From Flavobacteriaceae bacterium UBA5079 (GTDB taxonomy: Bacteria; Bacteroidota; Bacteroidia; Flavobacteriales; Flavobacteriaceae): a DNA stretch of 6,812 bases. Position numbers and translations under genes: made by a program. Below are positions 6,531-6,812 of this stretch, piece by piece. The stretch covers positions 15,873 through 22,684 of the forward strand of contig DIAL01000092.1 of the NCBI GenBank assembly GCA_002414705.1, in the 5' to 3' direction. The notes below the pieces were generated by a model. It was not told the origin of the DNA. It saw only the letters and a list, made by a program, of their open reading frames with translations, and ran no database searches. The stretch's first letter is position 1. Each line of letters begins with the position of its first letter.

Positions 6531-6812
6531 TTAAAATTGCCAATTTTTATATGCGCTTGATGCTTCAATTCTTGATTCAAGAACATCATCTAATTCTGGG
6601 AAAAAGTCGATTCCTGTAAGCGCTTCAACAGTATCTACCGATACGACAAAGGTATAAAGTGGTTTGTTGGAATTTTCATGAGGCATTAAAAAAGCCAACA
6701 CCTTTGGGTTCCCATCGTTATAGTCTAGAACAATTTTATAGAACTGATTTGGAACGGCCACTTTTTCGCTTCCAATAGTTTTTAAACCCCTTTCCAAAAC
6801 ACCACCTGTAAC
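6531..6812 (-). CDS. DNA/RNA non-specific endonuclease (EndoG/NUC1 family), C-terminal part
   Basis: The reading frame stays open through the right edge of the window, so the gene is cut at its 5' end and only the last 93 residues are visible, beginning VTGGVLERGLKTIG. The TTG codon at 6795-6797 is internal, not a start. The segment matches the C-terminal half of NUC1-type beta-beta-alpha-metal nucleases: VTGGVL, then VPNQFYKIVLD, VLAFLMPHE, a VSVDTVEALTGIDFFPEL block, and a short helical tail ending in YKNWQF. The catalytic DRGH motif would lie upstream, outside the window, so activity cannot be judged. Bacterial members are often exported, but the N-terminus is not visible. The gene converges on the glycosyltransferase gene with 13 bp between stop codons and no evident terminator in that gap. 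Confidence 0.88.
   Translation of the reverse strand, partial: VTGGVLERGLKTIGSEKVAVPNQFYKIVLDYNDGNPKVLAFLMPHENSNKPLYTFVVSVDTVEALTGIDFFPELDDVLESRIEASSAYKNWQF

Noticed and set aside
6522..6547. AT-rich inverted repeats (TTTAAA pair; AAAATTG/CAATTTT) between the convergent genes
   Set aside because: The stems are short and almost entirely A-T, one has a single-base loop and the other a two-base gap, and both extend into the nuclease coding end, so a terminator call is not supported.
6362..6589. Minus-strand open frame of 75 codons
   Set aside because: It overlaps the glycosyltransferase 3' end and the nuclease C-terminus, both of which are supported by family motifs.

Overview
The window looks like chromosomal DNA from a member of the Flavobacteriaceae (Bacteroidota). 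It is AT-rich, its start codons lack clear Shine-Dalgarno sequences, matches to the Bacteroidota -7 promoter box TAnnTTTG precede two genes, and all recognisable proteins read as flavobacterial types. No mobile element, CRISPR array, rRNA or tRNA was seen.

Left part (1-1001): the possible 3' tail of a plus-strand gene runs into the 3' end of a minus-strand, UbiA-like polytopic membrane protein. A 119-bp divergent intergenic region with a candidate promoter for each direction separates that gene from gcvP.

Middle (1002-3900): a complete, normal-looking gcvP for the single-chain glycine cleavage P-protein, closed by a strong intrinsic terminator. Behind it lies an AT-rich perfect inverted repeat.

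Right part (4029-6517): three closely spaced plus-strand genes, probably one operon. They encode a divergent ketoacyl-ACP synthase III (KAS III) homologue with an intact Cys-His-Asn triad, a small class I methyltransferase-like protein, and a family 2 glycosyltransferase that appears to start at TTG. A condensing enzyme, a methylase and a sugar transferase together suggest synthesis of a modified lipid or other acyl-derived product, but the product cannot be named from sequence. At the right edge the C-terminal part of an EndoG/NUC1-type non-specific nuclease converges on the operon.

Nothing here is clearly a new system. The most interesting part is the KAS III-methyltransferase-glycosyltransferase trio, because the condensing enzyme keeps its catalytic residues but has lost CoA-contacting residues known from E. 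coli FabH.
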